A stretch of DNA of 64,000 nt from an uncultured Porphyromonadaceae bacterium (GCA_900546365.1 URCF01000002.1:124001-188000), one strand, 5' to 3'; numbered from the stretch's first letter, positions 34,289-43,298 are shown. Numbers and translations: made by a program. Notes: a model not told the origin generated them from the letters alone.

Positions 34289-35962
34289 TCAATATTTGAA
34301 TGAAGAACCGCCCAAAAATTCCCTCAGCAGTGATGTGGACGGCACATATTGCTCGCCTATGCTGTGGAAATACCCTAAGAATGTGCGTAGTCGCGCAGCT
34401 TCGGCATATTCAGGAATGTTGTGCGGCACATGCTTGAGCACCTCCTCGCCGCGGTCCTTGAGCACTCCGAGTTCAAACAGCAGCGAGGAGTTGAAGGTGG
34501 CGTCGGCGTTTTCCTGATAGGGGAATATCCATTTTTCCTCGCCGCGGCGCACGCTCGGCCACCGCTTGATGGTGTCCACGGCACTTGTGCCGCGATATTT
34601 GTTGTCGCGGATTATGCGCCGGAGCAGCCGGTTGTCGGTGGTGGGCACCCAGTTGTGGTCGTCAATGGATATGGTGGTAAGGGCCGACACATACACTCTG
34701 TATTTATGCTTGTCGGGCACCTGCTCGGTGAGCTTGGGGTTGAGGCCGTGTATCCCTTCTATGAGCAGAATGGAGTTGGGGTTGAGCCTCATTCTGTCGC
34801 CACGGTATTCGCGGACACCGGTGGCGAAATTGTAGTAGGGGATTTCCACCTCCTCATGGCGCAGCAGGGCGTTGAGGTCGGCGTTGAACTGCTTGAGGTC
34901 AAGCGAGTAGAGCGACTCATAGTCCAGCTCACCGTTCTCATCGCGGGGAGTGTGCTCGCGGTCCACGAAATAGTTGTCGAGCGATATCATCTGCGGCTCC
35001 AGCAGGTTGGTCATGAGCTGGATTGCGAGGCGTTTGGTGAAGGTGGTTTTACCGGATGATGACGGTCCGGCAATCAGCACAATCCTTGCGCCACCTTCCA
35101 TAAAGCGCCGCTTGATGTCGTCGGCAATGGTGGCTATGCGGTTGTTGTGCAGCGCTTCCGACACATTGATGAGCATTGCCTCGTGGCCGTGCATCACGGC
35201 CTCGTTGAGTTCGCCCACATTGCTCACTCCCACTATGTGGTTGAATTTCACATAGTCGGTGAAGGCGTCAAACATTTTTTCCTGTGCTATCGGGGTGGCC
35301 GGCACGGAAGGGTTGGCACTATCGGGGCCGAGCAGCAGCAAGCCGTCCTTGTAGGTGATGAGGTTGAACACCCCTACCGTGCCTGTGCTTGGGGCGAGCG
35401 GCCCGTAGTAGCTGTCGCAGATTCCGTCGAGACGGTAATATACGGTGTATAGCTCCTGCACGGTGCGCAGCAGCTTCACCTTATCGTCCATCCCCTGACG
35501 GGTGAATATGTTTATGGCATCGTCGGTGAGCCTTTCTTTACGCTCGAAAGTGAGGTTCATCGCCACAAGCTCCTCCATTTTGGCCTTGAGCTTGGGAACC
35601 CACTCTTCAAGGTTGAGCTTCTCGTGTCCGGTGATGCGGCAAAAATAGCCGTGGCTCACCGAATGTGCTATCCTTAGCCGGTAGCCGGGGAGCAGTGTGG
35701 TGACAGCCTTGTAGAGCATCATGCATAGCGAGCGGGTGTAAGTGCGCTGTGCCGAGCTGCTGGAGAGGGGGAGGAACTCCACCATCTTGGGTGCGAACAC
35801 CGGAAACAGCATATCCTCGTTTTTGAAGTTCACTCTGGCGCATATGGGGGTGAATGGCAGTTCATCCTTCACTTGGCTGTAGATCTGCAGCAGGGTGTCG
35901 CCGCCGTTGATGGTTATGTATCGGCCGGTGTTTTTACAAAATATTTTCAGTGAGTTGCTCAT
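34289..35962 (-). CDS. Nucleoside (uridine) kinase with TGS/SAD-like N-terminus
   Basis: 557 residues from the ATG at 35962, which overlaps the preceding stop as ATGA. The N-terminal about 60 residues resemble a TGS domain, and a region like the threonyl-tRNA synthetase second additional domain follows (HSVSHGYFCRITGHEKLNLEEW). The C-terminal half is a P-loop kinase of the uridine kinase family, with Walker A GPSSSGKTTFTKRL and LIEGIHGLN. This fusion is standard for Bacteroidetes and clostridial nucleoside kinases of about 550 residues. The nucleoside phosphorylated is not predictable. It lies downstream of rlmN and an InaA-like kinase. Confidence 0.9.
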   Translation of the reverse strand: MSNSLKIFCKNTGRYITINGGDTLLQIYSQVKDELPFTPICARVNFKNEDMLFPVFAPKMVEFLPLSSSSAQRTYTRSLCMMLYKAVTTLLPGYRLRIAHSVSHGYFCRITGHEKLNLEEWVPKLKAKMEELVAMNLTFERKERLTDDAINIFTRQGMDDKVKLLRTVQELYTVYYRLDGICDSYYGPLAPSTGTVGVFNLITYKDGLLLLGPDSANPSVPATPIAQEKMFDAFTDYVKFNHIVGVSNVGELNEAVMHGHEAMLINVSEALHNNRIATIADDIKRRFMEGGARIVLIAGPSSSGKTTFTKRLAIQLMTNLLEPQMISLDNYFVDREHTPRDENGELDYESLYSLDLKQFNADLNALLRHEEVEIPYYNFATGVREYRGDRMRLNPNSILLIEGIHGLNPKLTEQVPDKHKYRVYVSALTTISIDDHNWVPTTDNRLLRRIIRDNKYRGTSAVDTIKRWPSVRRGEEKWIFPYQENADATFNSSLLFELGVLKDRGEEVLKHVPHNIPEYAEAARLRTFLGYFHSIGEQYVPSTSLLREFLGGSSFKY

Positions 35963-36720
35963 CGGGCTATATGTTTGAGTTTGTTGCGACGGTTGCGTTT
36001 TTTTTCGTATTCTATCAGTTTGTGGAGCACATAATCGGCGCTCTCTTGTTTGTTCCAACCGCGGAGGTCGGCATAATGTTCGGTGATTTTGTACAGCACA
36101 TCGCGCCGGTGGGTGAGCTTCACCATATTGTCAAGACACTCTTTGCGGGTGGGTTCATGGTCCAGAAAGCGGGTGCGGTTCACATCCACGGTGGTGATGC
36201 TCGATGGTGCTCCATAGAGGAAATTGCCGATATTGGTGTCGCCGTGGAGCACGCCTGCTTTGTGCATATTAGCCAGCATCTGTGCCACTGTTTCCAGCTG
36301 GGCTATGTCGTAAGGTTTGCTCGGTAGCCACAGCGATGCAAGCGATGGCCACGGACAGTATTCGCACACAAAATAGCTTTGGCTCAGCAGTCCGTGCTCA
36401 TACACCTCTATATATGCTGTCTCGCGGGGAGTGCTTATTCCCCTGCTGCGGAGCATGGAGGCATATTTGAAGGCCCTGCGTGCTTTGCCCGGGGTGAACC
36501 ATGTGTAGGCAATGCGCTGCGCAAGGTTGGGTTTTTTGAAACTTTTTACAACATATTTCCGGCTTGTGGCGGGATCGGTGTACAGCAGCACGATGTTGCG
36601 TCCGCGGTGGATCACCACAGTATCTTTGTACCGCTCGGGATGGAGGCACATCTCCTCCAGCTTCAGCCTGTCCCGGAGCTCGGCGGGGCAGTTGTCGTAT
36701 GCTTCCTTTTTGATGGTCAT
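35959..36720 (-). CDS. Lipopolysaccharide-kinase (InaA/Kdo-kinase)-like protein
   Basis: 253 residues with a small protein-kinase-like fold. A beta-lysine (KYVVKSFKKP), the catalytic loop HGDTNIGNFL (HxD...N) and a metal-binding TVDVNRTRF in place of DFG are visible. It resembles the InaA/RfaP/Kdo-kinase group, which phosphorylates sugars of the LPS inner core. Four-base overlaps on both sides join it to rlmN and the nucleoside kinase. The Bacteroidales substrate is probably core LPS, by family inference only. Confidence 0.82.
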   Translation of the reverse strand: MTIKKEAYDNCPAELRDRLKLEEMCLHPERYKDTVVIHRGRNIVLLYTDPATSRKYVVKSFKKPNLAQRIAYTWFTPGKARRAFKYASMLRSRGISTPRETAYIEVYEHGLLSQSYFVCEYCPWPSLASLWLPSKPYDIAQLETVAQMLANMHKAGVLHGDTNIGNFLYGAPSSITTVDVNRTRFLDHEPTRKECLDNMVKLTHRRDVLYKITEHYADLRGWNKQESADYVLHKLIEYEKKRNRRNKLKHIAR

Positions 36721-37748
36721 TTCTGTTGTGGTTTTGCCTTACCGGCAAGCATGCCGCATGCCGCCATTATATCCTCGCCTCGCGATGCGCGGATGGTGGC
36801 TGTGATGCCCAAAGCGTTGAGGCGGTCGCGGAACCGTGTCATCTCACTCTCGGAGCAGGGGCGTAGCTCCACCCCCGGGATGGCATGAAACCGTATCAGG
36901 TTCACTCTGCAGTCGGTGCCTTTCACCAGTCGTGCGAGGGCATCGGCATGCCGCAGGTCGGAATTTACCCCCTGCCACATTATATATTCCACACTCAGCC
37001 TCCGCTGGTGGGCGAAATCGTAGCCGCGCAGCAGCTTCATGACCTCAGTGATGGGGTAGGCGTTTTCCACCGGCATGAGGCCGGCGCGTTCATCGCTGTA
37101 GGGTGAATGGACGCTTATGGCTATATGCACCTTGGTGGTGTCGAGCAGCTGCTTTAGCTCCTTGAGCTTGCCTATAGACGACACTGTGATGCGCTTAGGG
37201 CTCCAGGCCATGCCCCATGGCGCGGTGAGGATATCAATGGTGGTAAGCACAGCTTCAAGATTGTCCATCGGCTCACCCATACCCATGAACACAATGTTGG
37301 TGAGCGCTTCGCTCTCCTCCACCGACAGCACCTGGTTGATGATCTGGCTCGCGCTGAGGTTGCCGTGCCAGCCTTGCCGTCCGGTCATGCAGAAGCGGCA
37401 GTTCATCTTGCACCCTGCCTGGGAGCTGATGCAGAGAGTGGCGCGGTCGCGGTCGGGAATCATCACCGCTTCAATGTCGCGTCCACCCACGCCGTCAAAC
37501 AGATATTTCACCGTGCCGTCCGTGCTCTCTGCTTTTGTGAGCGGGGAAGTGCGCCCCACACACCATTTTCCGGCAAGCTTTGCGCGGGCAGGTTTGCTGA
37601 GGTTGGTCATCTCGTCGATAGATGTGACACGCTTGTCGTATAGCCATTTGGCCATCTGCATACCGGCAAATCCGGGCATGCCGCACTCCAAGGCAACTTC
37701 CTTGAGCTGCTCCAGGGTGAGTCCTATGAGGGGTTGAAGATTTTCCAT
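36717..37748 (-). CDS. rlmN: Dual-specificity 23S rRNA A2503 / tRNA A37 C2-methyltransferase
   Basis: 343 residues. A radical-SAM enzyme that methylates adenosine C2 in 23S rRNA and some tRNAs. The cluster-binding cysteines are C113, C117 and C120 in CKMNCRFCM. The catalytic C-terminal cysteine is in IMAACGMLAGK. FMGMGEPMDN is the family motif. It is the first gene of the eight-gene unit running to cysS; a -7 box (TATATTTG on the minus strand at 37757-37764) lies just upstream. Confidence 0.96.
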   Translation of the reverse strand: MENLQPLIGLTLEQLKEVALECGMPGFAGMQMAKWLYDKRVTSIDEMTNLSKPARAKLAGKWCVGRTSPLTKAESTDGTVKYLFDGVGGRDIEAVMIPDRDRATLCISSQAGCKMNCRFCMTGRQGWHGNLSASQIINQVLSVEESEALTNIVFMGMGEPMDNLEAVLTTIDILTAPWGMAWSPKRITVSSIGKLKELKQLLDTTKVHIAISVHSPYSDERAGLMPVENAYPITEVMKLLRGYDFAHQRRLSVEYIMWQGVNSDLRHADALARLVKGTDCRVNLIRFHAIPGVELRPCSESEMTRFRDRLNALGITATIRASRGEDIMAACGMLAGKAKPQQK

Positions 37749-37827
37749 TACGAATACAAATATACACTAAATAATAGTTGTTAAAATCACAATTTAGGTA
37801 TTTTATAATTTCTTTGCATCATCCCTC

Positions 37828-37858
37828 TTGTCGGCAACTGCAAAATGTTTTAATTTTG
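37828..37858 (+). promoter_or_regulatory. Promoter of the candidate ncRNA upstream of ybeY
   Basis: TTG at 37828-37830, a 20-base spacer and TAATTTTG at 37851-37858. No open reading frame of meaningful length starts downstream before the terminator at 38061. Confidence 0.6.
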
Positions 37859-37864
37859 CATTCA

Positions 37865-38097
37865 CAAAAAACACAATGCACGCAGGGAGGCCGATCATTC
37901 AATGGATGTGGTCAATGGAAAGCGATTAATAATGTCATAAACCCCTTACTGTGTCCCAAGGATTGATGTCCTGCCCAATTGTGCATGGAGTGCTGTCAGT
38001 GCCCCTTGCTTTGATGTTTTGTTAGACAATATATATACTTGAATTTTGGTTATGAGGGAGGTGCGCTTCTGTGAAGAAGTGCACTTTCATTTTTTTA
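37865..38097 (+). ncRNA. Candidate structured small RNA, identity unknown
   Basis: A stretch of about 230 bases between a good promoter and an intrinsic terminator, without a protein frame. Early in it, ATGCAC followed by GCAGG can pair with CCTGC followed by GTGCAT about 100 bases later, giving a closed, two-part outer stem of the kind seen in 6S-type RNAs. The inside contains only weak hairpins. A Bacteroidetes 6S RNA is one possibility; I cannot confirm it. The coordinates are the promoter and terminator limits. Confidence 0.35.
38061..38097 (+). terminator. Rho-independent terminator of the candidate ncRNA
   Basis: GTGCGCTTCT pairs with AGAAGTGCAC (one G-U) around a four-base loop, followed by TTTCATTTTTTTAT. 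Confidence 0.75.
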
Positions 38098-38349
38098 TAA
38101 CTGAACTTTATGGATGCACTGCGGGAACAGATTGACTGATTTCGGCGGTATGGGCTTATGGGGAAATAGTTGATTGCAGAATACTGAATTGGCGGTGATA
38201 TTTGCGGCCGGATTATCGGACGGAGATGAATTTTTAAATGTCGTGGGGTTAAATTTTTCATAACTTGTTGTGAATTAGTTTTGTCGGGTGTATTTTGATG
38301 GTTTCGGATTTCAGCTCAGAAAATCGGAGTTTTCAACAGATTGATGCAA

Positions 38350-38381
38350 TTTGTGGAAAACTGATATTTTTTTTACTTTTG
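38350..38381 (+). promoter_or_regulatory. Promoter of the ybeY-mnmG unit
   Basis: TTTG at 38350-38353, a 20-base spacer and TACTTTTG at 38374-38381, with a leader of about 25 bases to the ybeY ATG. Confidence 0.7.
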
Positions 38382-38409
38382 TGGGTAATTCTTCAGTTGA
38401 TTTCAAACG

Positions 38410-38847
38410 ATGAATAAATTTTGCTGGGAGGCATTGAATGTTGATATGCCTTCTTTCAATGTGGCTCTCGTTGAGCGTTGGATAGAGCAGGTGGCAAAAA
38501 ATCATGACCGCGTGCTCGGTCCATTGACATACGTGTTTTGCAACGATGAGAAGATCATCGAGGTGAACCGCGAATTTCTACAGCATGATTATTATACTGA
38601 CATCATCACTTTCGACTATTCGCGCTCGCGTATGGTGAGTGGCGATATGTTCATTTCGCTCGACACTGTTGCCAGCAACGCTGCTATGGTGGGGTGCGAT
38701 TATGAGCGTGAGCTGATGAGGGTGGTGGTGCACGGTGTGCTTCATCTGTGTGGCATCAACGATAAGGGTCCCGGAGAGCGCGAGATTATGGAGGCGCATG
38801 AAGACGAGGCCCTGAGGTTGCTTGACAGTATAAATTCTGAACTATAA
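38410..38847 (+). CDS. ybeY: Endoribonuclease YbeY
   Basis: 145 residues. A zinc-dependent RNase for 16S rRNA 3'-end maturation and ribosome quality control. The metal motif reads VVHGVLHLCGINDKG: two histidines of the usual HxxxHxxxxxH are present, but the third is replaced by aspartate (GIND). That replacement is shared by Bacteroidetes YbeY (commonly KDK), so loss of activity should not be assumed. The seven bases to mnmG indicate a shared transcript. Confidence 0.94.
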   Translation: MNKFCWEALNVDMPSFNVALVERWIEQVAKNHDRVLGPLTYVFCNDEKIIEVNREFLQHDYYTDIITFDYSRSRMVSGDMFISLDTVASNAAMVGCDYERELMRVVVHGVLHLCGINDKGPGEREIMEAHEDEALRLLDSINSEL

Positions 38848-38854
38848 TTTTGTT

Positions 38855-40735
38855 ATGCGATTTGATTACGATGTTATAGTTGTAGGTGCAGGTCATGCCG
38901 GCTGCGAGGCTGCTTCTGCCGCTGCCCGGCTGGGGAGCGATACTCTCCTTGTGACCATTGATATGAACAAGATTGCGCAGATGTCGTGCAATCCCGCCGT
39001 TGGTGGTATTGCCAAAGGTCAGATAGTAAGGGAGATAGATGCGCTTGGCGGACAGATGGGTATTGTCACTGACCGCACGGCTATTCAGTTTCGCATGCTC
39101 AACCGCTCCAAAGGGCCGGCCATGTGGAGCCCCCGCGCACAGAGCGACAGAATGAAATTTTCGCTTCTCTGGCGGCATATTCTTGAGAATACCCCCAACC
39201 TGAGTATGTGGCAAGACTCTGTAACCAAGCTCGTTATCGAAGATTCACGGGTGGCCGGAGTTGTCACTGCCATGGGCGTTACATTCCGGGCCAAATCCGT
39301 GGTCATCACTGCCGGAACTTTTCTTGACGGACTGATGCATATCGGTCCTGTGAAGATTGCCGGAGGCCGCGTGGCCGAACCTGCTGCATACGGTATCACT
39401 GCGCAGCTCAGGGAGTTGGGTGTGCGTACCGATAGGATGAAAACCGGAACACCCGTGCGCCTTGATGCCAGGAGCATTGATTTCGGCAAAACTATTGTGC
39501 AGCAAGGTGAGGATGATTTTCATAAGTTCTCCTACCTCCCCTCCGTGCGCCGTGAGCTTGCCCAGAGGGATTGCTACATCACATATACCAACGAATCGAC
39601 TCATGAGGTGCTTCGCGCCGGCCTTCCGGAGAGTCCCCTTTTCAATGGGCAGATTCAGAGTATCGGTCCGCGTTATTGTCCGAGCATAGAGACCAAGATT
39701 GTTACCTTTGCCGACAAAACGGAGCATCAGCTTTTCCTCGAACCTGAGGGCGAGGATACGCAGGAGTTTTATCTAAACGGATTCTCTTCATCGTTGCCGC
39801 TTGATGTGCAGATGAAGGCTCTTGCCACTATTCCCGGCCTTGAGAATGTGCAGGTGTATCGTCCGGGATATGCCATAGAGTATGACTTTTTCGACCCCAC
39901 ACAGTTGCGTCATACGCTTGAGTCGAAGGTGCTTCCCGGCCTGTTCTTGGCCGGACAGGTGAACGGCACCACAGGCTATGAGGAAGCTGCCGGACAAGGG
40001 CTGGTTGCAGGCATAAATGCCCACCGCTCCCATAAAGGTGAGGACGCATTTGTGCTCGGTCGTGACCAGGCATATATAGGTGTGTTGATTGATGATCTTG
40101 TGACCAAGGGTGTCGATGAGCCTTACCGCATGTTCACCTCGAGAGCTGAATATCGCATACTGCTCCGTCAGGACGATGCTGATATGCGCCTCACTCCGCT
40201 TGGTCATGAAATTGGTCTTGTCACCGAGGAGCGTTATCGGCTTATGGAGTCGAAGCGTCGGCAGCGCGATGAGTTTATGGAGTGGTGCTCCCGCATATCG
40301 GTGTCACCTGCTCAGGTGGACGGGCTGCTCAGCAGGGTAGGGTCGTCCCCCTTGAAGCAATCAGTGAAGCTCCGCGAACTCGTGCTCCGTCCGCAGCTGA
40401 CTGTTGCTCTTTTGAGCGAAGCTTTGCCAGAGCTCAAGGAGTATATTGATAAGAATATCGAGGCCGAGCGCCGCTCCGAGATTATCGAGGCCGCGGAAGT
40501 GCTGATGAAATATCAAGGGTATATTGACCGTGAGCAGATGATAGCCGACAAGATTCGGCGGCTTGAGGATGTGAAGCTCGGCAGTAGGATTGACTATATG
40601 CAAGTACAGTCGCTGAGCACCGAGGCACGTCAGAAGCTTGAGCGGATCCGGCCAGAGACAGTGGCTCAGGCATCGCGCATCCCGGGCATATCTCCGAGTG
40701 ATGTCAATATCCTTTTGTTACTGATGGGTAGATAG
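38855..40735 (+). CDS. mnmG: tRNA uridine-5-carboxymethylaminomethyl modification enzyme
   Basis: 626 residues. MnmG (GidA) works with MnmE, using FAD and methylene-tetrahydrofolate, to modify the wobble uridine of several tRNAs. The dinucleotide-binding GAGHAGCEAA is at residues 10-19. MSCNPAVGGIAKGQIVREIDALGG, MWSPRAQSDR and GLFLAGQVNGTTGYEEAAGQG are diagnostic. The length is normal. In many bacteria this gene lies near the replication origin, and here a parS site follows its stop by 12 bases. Confidence 0.97.
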   Translation: MRFDYDVIVVGAGHAGCEAASAAARLGSDTLLVTIDMNKIAQMSCNPAVGGIAKGQIVREIDALGGQMGIVTDRTAIQFRMLNRSKGPAMWSPRAQSDRMKFSLLWRHILENTPNLSMWQDSVTKLVIEDSRVAGVVTAMGVTFRAKSVVITAGTFLDGLMHIGPVKIAGGRVAEPAAYGITAQLRELGVRTDRMKTGTPVRLDARSIDFGKTIVQQGEDDFHKFSYLPSVRRELAQRDCYITYTNESTHEVLRAGLPESPLFNGQIQSIGPRYCPSIETKIVTFADKTEHQLFLEPEGEDTQEFYLNGFSSSLPLDVQMKALATIPGLENVQVYRPGYAIEYDFFDPTQLRHTLESKVLPGLFLAGQVNGTTGYEEAAGQGLVAGINAHRSHKGEDAFVLGRDQAYIGVLIDDLVTKGVDEPYRMFTSRAEYRILLRQDDADMRLTPLGHEIGLVTEERYRLMESKRRQRDEFMEWCSRISVSPAQVDGLLSRVGSSPLKQSVKLRELVLRPQLTVALLSEALPELKEYIDKNIEAERRSEIIEAAEVLMKYQGYIDREQMIADKIRRLEDVKLGSRIDYMQVQSLSTEARQKLERIRPETVAQASRIPGISPSDVNILLLLMGR

Positions 40736-40745
40736 TTATAAGAAA

Positions 40746-40765
40746 ATTGTTCCACGTGGAACAAT
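40746..40765. other. parS centromere-like site (ParB binding site)
   Basis: The 16-base core TGTTCCACGTGGAACA at 40748-40763 matches the bacterial parS consensus TGTTnCACGTGnAACA at every fixed position. The palindrome is perfect and extends to 20 bases (40746-40765). It lies between mnmG and apt. ParB-CTP clamps load at such sites to organise origin segregation with ParA and SMC. No other match was noticed in the window, and parA/parB are not in it. Confidence 0.88.
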
Positions 40766-40797
40766 CAATCGTTTTTCACAGACAATAATTTTTAGTT

Positions 40798-41316
40798 ATG
40801 GAATATATCAAGTCAAAAATTCGTGATGTTGTTGACTTCCCCAAAAAGGGGATTGTGTTTAAGGACCTCACCACCGTGTTCAAGGATCCCCGTGCCCTGC
40901 ATATCATCGGTTGGGATTTGTCGCAGCTCTACCGCGACAAAGGTGTGACCAAAGTTGTGGGCATCGAGAGCCGTGGCTTTATCGGCGGCTCCATCCTCGC
41001 CTTTGAGCTTGGTGCCGGATTCGTGCCAGCCCGCAAACCCGGTAAGCTGCCTGCCGACACTGTATCGGCCACTTACGCCAAAGAGTATGGTACAGACACC
41101 ATTGAAATCCATCGCGATGCCATCGGCCCGGATGATATCGTGGTGATTCACGACGATGTTCTTGCCACCGGCGGCACAATGGCTGCGGTATATGAGCTTG
41201 TGAAAAGTATGAATCCTAAAAAGATCTATGTGAACTTCATCATTGAGCTCGGAATGCTCAATGGCCGCGCTGCACTTCCTGCTGATGCAGAAGTGACATC
41301 GCTCATCACATATTGA
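40798..41316 (+). CDS. apt: Adenine phosphoribosyltransferase
   Basis: 172 residues. It salvages adenine to AMP with PRPP. The PRPP loop is VVIHDDVLATGGTMAA near residues 116-131. The N-terminal VDFPKKGIVFKDLTTVF and the SRGFIGGSILAFELGAGFVPARKPGKLP region are typical. A rho-independent terminator follows the stop. Confidence 0.96.
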   Translation: MEYIKSKIRDVVDFPKKGIVFKDLTTVFKDPRALHIIGWDLSQLYRDKGVTKVVGIESRGFIGGSILAFELGAGFVPARKPGKLPADTVSATYAKEYGTDTIEIHRDAIGPDDIVVIHDDVLATGGTMAAVYELVKSMNPKKIYVNFIIELGMLNGRAALPADAEVTSLITY

Positions 41317-41333
41317 TCTCGTATATTTTGTAT

Positions 41334-41381
41334 CCGTGCCGGATATGCGCTCCGAATAGGGGTGCTTCCGGCACGGCTTTT
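41334..41381 (+). terminator. Rho-independent terminator of apt
   Basis: CCGTGCCGGA (41334-41343) pairs perfectly with TCCGGCACGG (41367-41376), followed by CTTTTAT. Confidence 0.75.
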
Positions 41382-41416
41382 ATAACAATCCGCGTATTGC
41401 AGCGTTTAAAGAATGT

Positions 41417-43228
41417 ATGGCTAAACATAAAAAATCGGCTGAGCTGGAAGAGAAAATCCGGATTCTTCCTACCACCCCCGGAGTATATATGTATTTTGAC
41501 TCGGAGGGTACAGTGATATATGTGGGCAAAGCAAAAAACCTGAAGCGGAGGGTGTCGTCGTATTTCAACCGCACCCACGATTCGCTGCGCACCAATCTGC
41601 TTGTCCGTGCTATTGCCGATATGAAATATATCGTGGTGCCTACGGAGCAGGATGCGCTCAATCTTGAGAACTCCATGATCAAGGAGTATCAGCCGCGCTA
41701 CAATGTGCTGCTCAAGGACGACAAGTCGTATCCGTGGATTGTGGTCACCAAAGAGCATTTTCCCCGCGTGTTCATGACCCGCAAGCGTATCAAGGATGGC
41801 TCGAAATATTACGGTCCATATACTGATGCAGGGGCGGCGAGAGTGGTGCTCGACCTTATCCGCGACCTGTACAAGCTCCGTTCGTGCCGCCATGCCATCA
41901 CTTCCGAATATGTGGCCAAAGGAAAAGGGAAACTGTGTCTGGACTATCACCTGAAACGGTGTGGCGGATGCTGCACCGGACTGGTGAGCGAGGAGGAGTA
42001 TGGACGGCAGATAGAGCGCATCAAGCAGATTTTGCGCGGCGATATGGCCGAGATTCTGGAGTATCTGCGCGCAGAGATGGCGAAGCTCGCCGAGGAGCTG
42101 CGGTTTGAGGAGGCGCAGGAGCTGAAAGAGAAATACAAACTTGTGGAGCGTTACACCGCCAAGAGCGTTATCGTGAGCCAGACTATTGCCGATGTGGATG
42201 TGTTTGGTGTGGACGATGACGGTCGCGATGTGTTTGTCAACTATATGCACGTGCGGCGTGGGGCAGTGGTCAGGAGTGTGACCCTGGAGTACAAACGGCG
42301 CCTCGACGAGAGCGTGGAGCAGCTGCTCGGATATGCCATGAATGAGATAGCGCGGGAGCTTGGCGTGAATTATGAGGAGGTGATTGTGGCGCAGCTGCCG
42401 GATGTGGAGATGCCCGGGGTGACCTTCATAGTGCCGCAGCGCGGCGACAAGGCGAAGCTGCTCGAGGTGTCGCAGAAAAACGCCCGCCAGCATAAGATAG
42501 ATATGTTGAAGCATCTTGAACGCACCAATCCAGAGCAGCGCACCGACCGACTGCTTGAGCGGATGAAAAGTGATTTCAGGCTGTCAGAGCTGCCACGCCA
42601 TATCGAGTGTTTCGACAACTCGAATATCCAGGGCACAAATCCGGTGGCTTCGTGTGTGGTGTTCAAGGATGGGAAACCGTCGAAAAAAGATTATCGGCAT
42701 TTCAATATCAAAACCGTGGAGGGTCCGGATGATTTTGCCTCGATGAAGGAGGTGCTGACACGCCGCTACACCCGTCTTGTCAACGAGGGCCAGGGGTTGC
42801 CTCAGCTGATAGTGGTGGATGGGGGCAAGGGGCAGTTGAGTGCCGCTGTGGAAGCTTTGGATGAGATGGGGCTGCGAGGCACAATTGCCGTGGTTGGTAT
42901 CGCCAAGCGTCTTGAGGAAATCTATTTCCCGGGCGACAGTATTCCGCTCTATATTGACAAAAACAGTGAAAGTTTGCGCGTAGTGCAGCATCTGCGCGAC
43001 GAGGCCCACAGGTTTGGCATCACTCACCACCGCAACAGGCGAAGTGCCACCCAAACATTGAGTGCGCTTGACTCCATAAAGGGTGTCGGCGAGAAGACTA
43101 AAACCGCCTTACTTTCTCATTTTAAGAGTGTTAAGCGTGTAAAAGAAGCAGATTTGGACGATATTGCCGCCATAGTCGGCCCCGCAAAGGCATCGCTGGT
43201 GTGGTCGGCATTGAACGTAATTGAATAG
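41417..43228 (+). CDS. uvrC: Excinuclease ABC subunit C
   Basis: 603 residues. UvrC makes both incisions in nucleotide-excision repair. The GIY-YIG domain starts at about residue 15 (TTPGVYMYFDSEGTVIYVGKAKNLKRRVSSYF). The UVR/UvrB-binding motif is near 205 (LAEELRFEEAQELKEKYKLVERY). The RNase-H-like C-terminal nuclease shows ECFDNSNIQGTNPVAS and VVDGGKGQLSAA. A final helix-hairpin-helix (SIKGVGEKTKTALLSHFKSV) ends the protein. It starts 100 bases after apt, beyond a terminator. Confidence 0.97.
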   Translation: MAKHKKSAELEEKIRILPTTPGVYMYFDSEGTVIYVGKAKNLKRRVSSYFNRTHDSLRTNLLVRAIADMKYIVVPTEQDALNLENSMIKEYQPRYNVLLKDDKSYPWIVVTKEHFPRVFMTRKRIKDGSKYYGPYTDAGAARVVLDLIRDLYKLRSCRHAITSEYVAKGKGKLCLDYHLKRCGGCCTGLVSEEEYGRQIERIKQILRGDMAEILEYLRAEMAKLAEELRFEEAQELKEKYKLVERYTAKSVIVSQTIADVDVFGVDDDGRDVFVNYMHVRRGAVVRSVTLEYKRRLDESVEQLLGYAMNEIARELGVNYEEVIVAQLPDVEMPGVTFIVPQRGDKAKLLEVSQKNARQHKIDMLKHLERTNPEQRTDRLLERMKSDFRLSELPRHIECFDNSNIQGTNPVASCVVFKDGKPSKKDYRHFNIKTVEGPDDFASMKEVLTRRYTRLVNEGQGLPQLIVVDGGKGQLSAAVEALDEMGLRGTIAVVGIAKRLEEIYFPGDSIPLYIDKNSESLRVVQHLRDEAHRFGITHHRNRRSATQTLSALDSIKGVGEKTKTALLSHFKSVKRVKEADLDDIAAIVGPAKASLVWSALNVIE

Positions 43229-43298
43229 CAGTTGTTTACATGGCTCATTTCGTGACTGTCTGTTTGTAAAATATTTGTGGGTTTTGTTGGTTGTAGTG

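Larger units (their letters stand above)
37749..38409. other. 661-base intergenic region with an independent RNA-sized transcription unit
   Basis: No protein gene is credible here. It holds the rlmN -7 box, a promoter-to-terminator unit at 37828-38097 (listed separately), an AT-rich stretch and the ybeY promoter. TTTTCAACA (38333-38341) and TGTGGAAAA (38352-38360) are loose DnaA-box look-alikes about 2.4 kb from the parS site. Confidence 0.6.

Noticed and set aside
42241..42262. CACGTG core inside uvrC as another parS site
   Set aside because: Only the central six bases match; the flanking TGTT/AACA are absent.
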